From: an uncultured bacterium
Lineage (GTDB): Bacteria > Bipolaricaulota > Bipolaricaulia > UBA7950 > UBA9294
Assembly (NCBI GenBank): GCA_903857865.1
Contig: CAIOGO010000017.1
Location: forward strand, 32,302-96,301
DNA length: 64,000 nt
Direction: 5' to 3'
The notes under the pieces: model-generated
Told to the model about the DNA's origin: nothing
Database searches by the model: none
Seen by the model: the letters and a program-made list of their open reading frames with translations, nothing else
Part shown: one piece after another, positions 61,984 through 64,000 of the stretch
Numbering within the stretch: the first letter of the stretch is position 1
Layout: every line of letters starts with the position of its first letter
Program-made: the position numbers and the translations under genes

Positions 61984-62946
61984 TTAGGGGATGCTGACCA
62001 GCTCGTGGGAAAGGTAGTTCTCCGCCTCGAGCGCCGCCATCGCGCCCTCTCCGGCCGCCACGATGGCCTGAGAGTACCGATGAGCACCACGCCGCGCGTC
62101 TCCCGCGGCGAAGATTCCTACCACACTCGTTCGCAGGCGTTCGTCCGTGACGACGTAACCGCCGTCCAGGTCCACCGATCCGCGAAGGAAGTCCGTCTGG
62201 GGAATCCTTCCGATGTTGACGAACACGGCGTCTGCGGGCATTTCCTCGATGACTCCGCTGCCAAGGTGTCGCAGGCGGACGGAGGTCACGAACTTGTCCC
62301 CCACGACTTCCTCCACGTCACGGTTCCACAGGAATTCGATCTTCGGGTGCTCCTCGGCGCGGCGACGGAGCGACGCGGAGGCCCGAATCGCCCGTGGATC
62401 CTCTTGGGGATGCCGCACCACGATCGAGACCCGCGCTGCGAAGCGCGTCAAGAAAAGAGCCTCCATCAGGCCGGAGTCGCCGGCCCCCACTTCAACGATG
62501 CGTCGATCGCGGAAGAAGTAGCCGTCGCACGTTGCGCAGTACGAGACTCCTCTCCCCTTCCATCGCGCCGCTCCCTCGGCGGAGAGTTCCTTGGGGCGCG
62601 ATCCAGGGCAGACGATGACCGTACGGGCCTCGATCGTGCCTTGCGAGATGACCACGCGATGCGTCGAAGTCCCCGGTTCTACGCGGACCACCTCGTCCTG
62701 GACGATGTCCGCCCCCAGCCGCTCTGCCTGTTCTCGAAGTTGGACCATCAACCCCTGCGCAGAGACAGCCTCTCCCGTTCCCGGCCAGTTGTCGATGAGG
62801 TCGGTCTCGTTCAGTTGTCCGCCCGGGATCGCCTTCTCGATGACGAGAGGGGACAAGAGCGCACGTCCGGCGTACACGGCGGCCGTCAATCCGGCCGGGC
62901 CTGCGCCGACGATGACCACGTCACGAACCGAGGGAGTCCCACTCAT
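61984..62946 (-). CDS. trxB: Thioredoxin reductase-like flavoprotein
   Basis: 320 aa. The FAD motif VVIVGAGPAGLTAAVYAGR, redox pair CATC, C-terminal FAD motif GIFAAGDARRGAHRYSQAIVAAGEG. The second dinucleotide motif is GAGDSGLMEA, and the HRRxxxR motif for NADPH 2'-phosphate reads RHPQEDPRA, so the electron donor may not be NADPH. The ATG at 62946 is chosen over the upstream frame that overlaps xseB. Confidence 0.9.
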   Translation of the reverse strand: MSGTPSVRDVVIVGAGPAGLTAAVYAGRALLSPLVIEKAIPGGQLNETDLIDNWPGTGEAVSAQGLMVQLREQAERLGADIVQDEVVRVEPGTSTHRVVISQGTIEARTVIVCPGSRPKELSAEGAARWKGRGVSYCATCDGYFFRDRRIVEVGAGDSGLMEALFLTRFAARVSIVVRHPQEDPRAIRASASLRRRAEEHPKIEFLWNRDVEEVVGDKFVTSVRLRHLGSGVIEEMPADAVFVNIGRIPQTDFLRGSVDLDGGYVVTDERLRTSVVGIFAAGDARRGAHRYSQAIVAAGEGAMAALEAENYLSHELVSIP

Positions 62947-62968
62947 GGTCGCGATTATCGGGAAAGCC

Positions 62969-63184
62969 CTACGAAACGTCAAAAGGCTCGACGGCCAACG
63001 TGTCCCTCGCCTGTTCGACGATCTGGTCGACGCGAAGCCGGGCCGCATCGAGTTGTCGCTTCGTATCCGCCGCCAACGCGAGGCCTTCTTCGAACAAACC
63101 GATTGCGTCATCGAGTGGGAGCTCGCCTCGCTCGAGCGTGGCCGTGATCTCTTCCAGCTTTGCGAGAGCCTGTTCGATCTTCAT
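62969..63184 (-). CDS. xseB: Exodeoxyribonuclease VII small subunit
   Basis: 71-aa coiled-coil subunit. The family pattern IEQALAKLEEITATLERGELPLDDAIGLFEEG is complete. It overlaps the xseA stop by 4 bp. Confidence 0.93.
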   Translation of the reverse strand: MKIEQALAKLEEITATLERGELPLDDAIGLFEEGLALAADTKRQLDAARLRVDQIVEQARDTLAVEPFDVS

Positions 63185-64000
63185 TCCTCTCTTACTCCTT
63201 CGACGCGCGATTGGATGCGTCCCTTGGCAAGCACGGTCTCTACCCGTTGGCCGGGAGCCACGTCGACGGCGAGGCGCAGGGGCGTCGTCTTGCCCTCGAC
63301 GAACGTGATCGAGTATCCCCGTTCGAGCGGCCGCCGCGGGTCGGTCAATCGGAGGAGATCCTCCGCATGGCGAAGCCGGTCCACCTGGGGCGTCAGGGCG
63401 TCGCGGGGCACGCGCAAGAGCTGGGACACAAGGAAATCGAGCCTCTGTTCGCGCGTCTCGACGAGGCGGCGTGGCTCACGTACAAGCGAAGCGCGGAGGG
63501 CCGAACGAAAAGCCCGATCGACCGACGACAGCTGCGTCCCCACCGCGACGCGCAGGCGTTCGGCCAGCCGGCGAATGGACTCTGCAATCTCGGCGCGATC
63601 CGGCGTCGTCAGTTCCGCCGCAGCGGACGGCGTCGGCGCGCGGAGGTCGGCGACGAAGTCAGTGATCGAGACGTCGACGTCGTGGCCGACGGCCGATACC
63701 ACGGGGATCGGGCACGCATACACGGCTCTTGCGACGCGTTCGTCGTTGAACGCCGCGAGGTCCTCGGCGGCACCGCCGCCGCGGCCGAGGATGACCAGAT
63801 CGAGCGGCGTCCCTTCGAGCGTGAACCGGCCAGCTCGTTCGAGCGCGGCCACAAGCTCGCCCGGCGCGGCATCGCCCTGGACGGACGACGGGAAAAGAAC
63901 GACGCGCGCCAGCGGCCAGCGGCGGCCAAACACGGCCGCGATGTCGTGCATCGCGGCGCCGGCGGGCGACGTGACGACGCCGACGAGACGAGGAAAGGCG
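63181..64000 (-). CDS. xseA: Exodeoxyribonuclease VII large subunit, 5' part outside the window
   Basis: At least 272 residues: VGVVTSPAGAAMHDI, LVILGRGGGAAEDLAAFNDE, VVSAVGHDVDVSITDFVADLRAPTPSAAAE (catalytic core), a helical domain and GYSITF near the end. The N-terminal OB fold is beyond the edge. Forms a complex with XseB that degrades single-stranded DNA. Confidence 0.94.
   Translation of the reverse strand, partial: AFPRLVGVVTSPAGAAMHDIAAVFGRRWPLARVVLFPSSVQGDAAPGELVAALERAGRFTLEGTPLDLVILGRGGGAAEDLAAFNDERVARAVYACPIPVVSAVGHDVDVSITDFVADLRAPTPSAAAELTTPDRAEIAESIRRLAERLRVAVGTQLSSVDRAFRSALRASLVREPRRLVETREQRLDFLVSQLLRVPRDALTPQVDRLRHAEDLLRLTDPRRPLERGYSITFVEGKTTPLRLAVDVAPGQRVETVLAKGRIQSRVEGVREE

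Overview
The window reads as chromosomal DNA of a GC-rich, probably anaerobic bacterium. The evidence is bacterial dnaA/oriC, hslVU, thrS, metK and birA, an oxygen-defence set based on superoxide reductase and rubrerythrin rather than catalase or SOD, and a 12-gene group 4 (membrane-bound) [NiFe] hydrogenase operon. No rRNA is present, so the taxon cannot be fixed; an uncultured lineage such as Bipolaricaulota/Acetothermia is a guess only.

Layout. 1-3470: peroxiredoxin (cut by the edge), rubrerythrin, superoxide reductase, nitroreductase, a DOMON-domain secreted protein with a tiny membrane partner, and a ferritin-like protein. 3549-5475: birA and a LarA-family gene. 5688-17511: a type I restriction-modification (RM) island (hsdM, hsdS, hsdR). 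Accessory genes are threaded into it: DUF1016 nuclease, DUF4365 protein plus a 378-aa unknown, protein phosphatase and Mrr nuclease. Partial copies of hsdM and hsdR lie beside the inserts. 17677-24109: a methyltransferase, metK, thrS and hslVU. 24468-27029: dnaA, a DnaA-box cluster (oriC) and six tRNA genes.

27350-37796: dedA, then the hydrogenase operon on the minus strand. It has three antiporter-like subunits, J/K/A-like membrane subunits, small subunit, C-like subunit, NiFe large subunit, H-like subunit, ferredoxin and maturation protease. It should couple H2 production or oxidation to ion pumping. 38040-49081: a DUF169 gene, an ACT-domain gene, kdpABC with a KdpD that lacks its kinase domain, a small UPF0016 protein, amt, and an ArsB/NhaD-type transporter.

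49364-58689: a second accessory region with a candidate small RNA (51021-51130), a DUF1828 gene, a DUF5678/retropepsin pair, vapBC and hicBA between direct repeats, and an MmeI-like type IIL RM gene. A HEPN-like gene follows the MmeI-like gene, and a second copy of the MmeI-like 3' end follows that. 58858-64000: rarA, an acyl-CoA synthetase, trxB, xseB and xseA (cut by the right edge).

The most unusual signal is repeated in two unrelated RM loci. An accessory gene sits directly after the methylase gene, joined by overlapping stop and start codons, and is followed by a second partial copy of the methylase 3' end. Three palindromic repeats also interrupt hsd coding sequence while keeping the frame.
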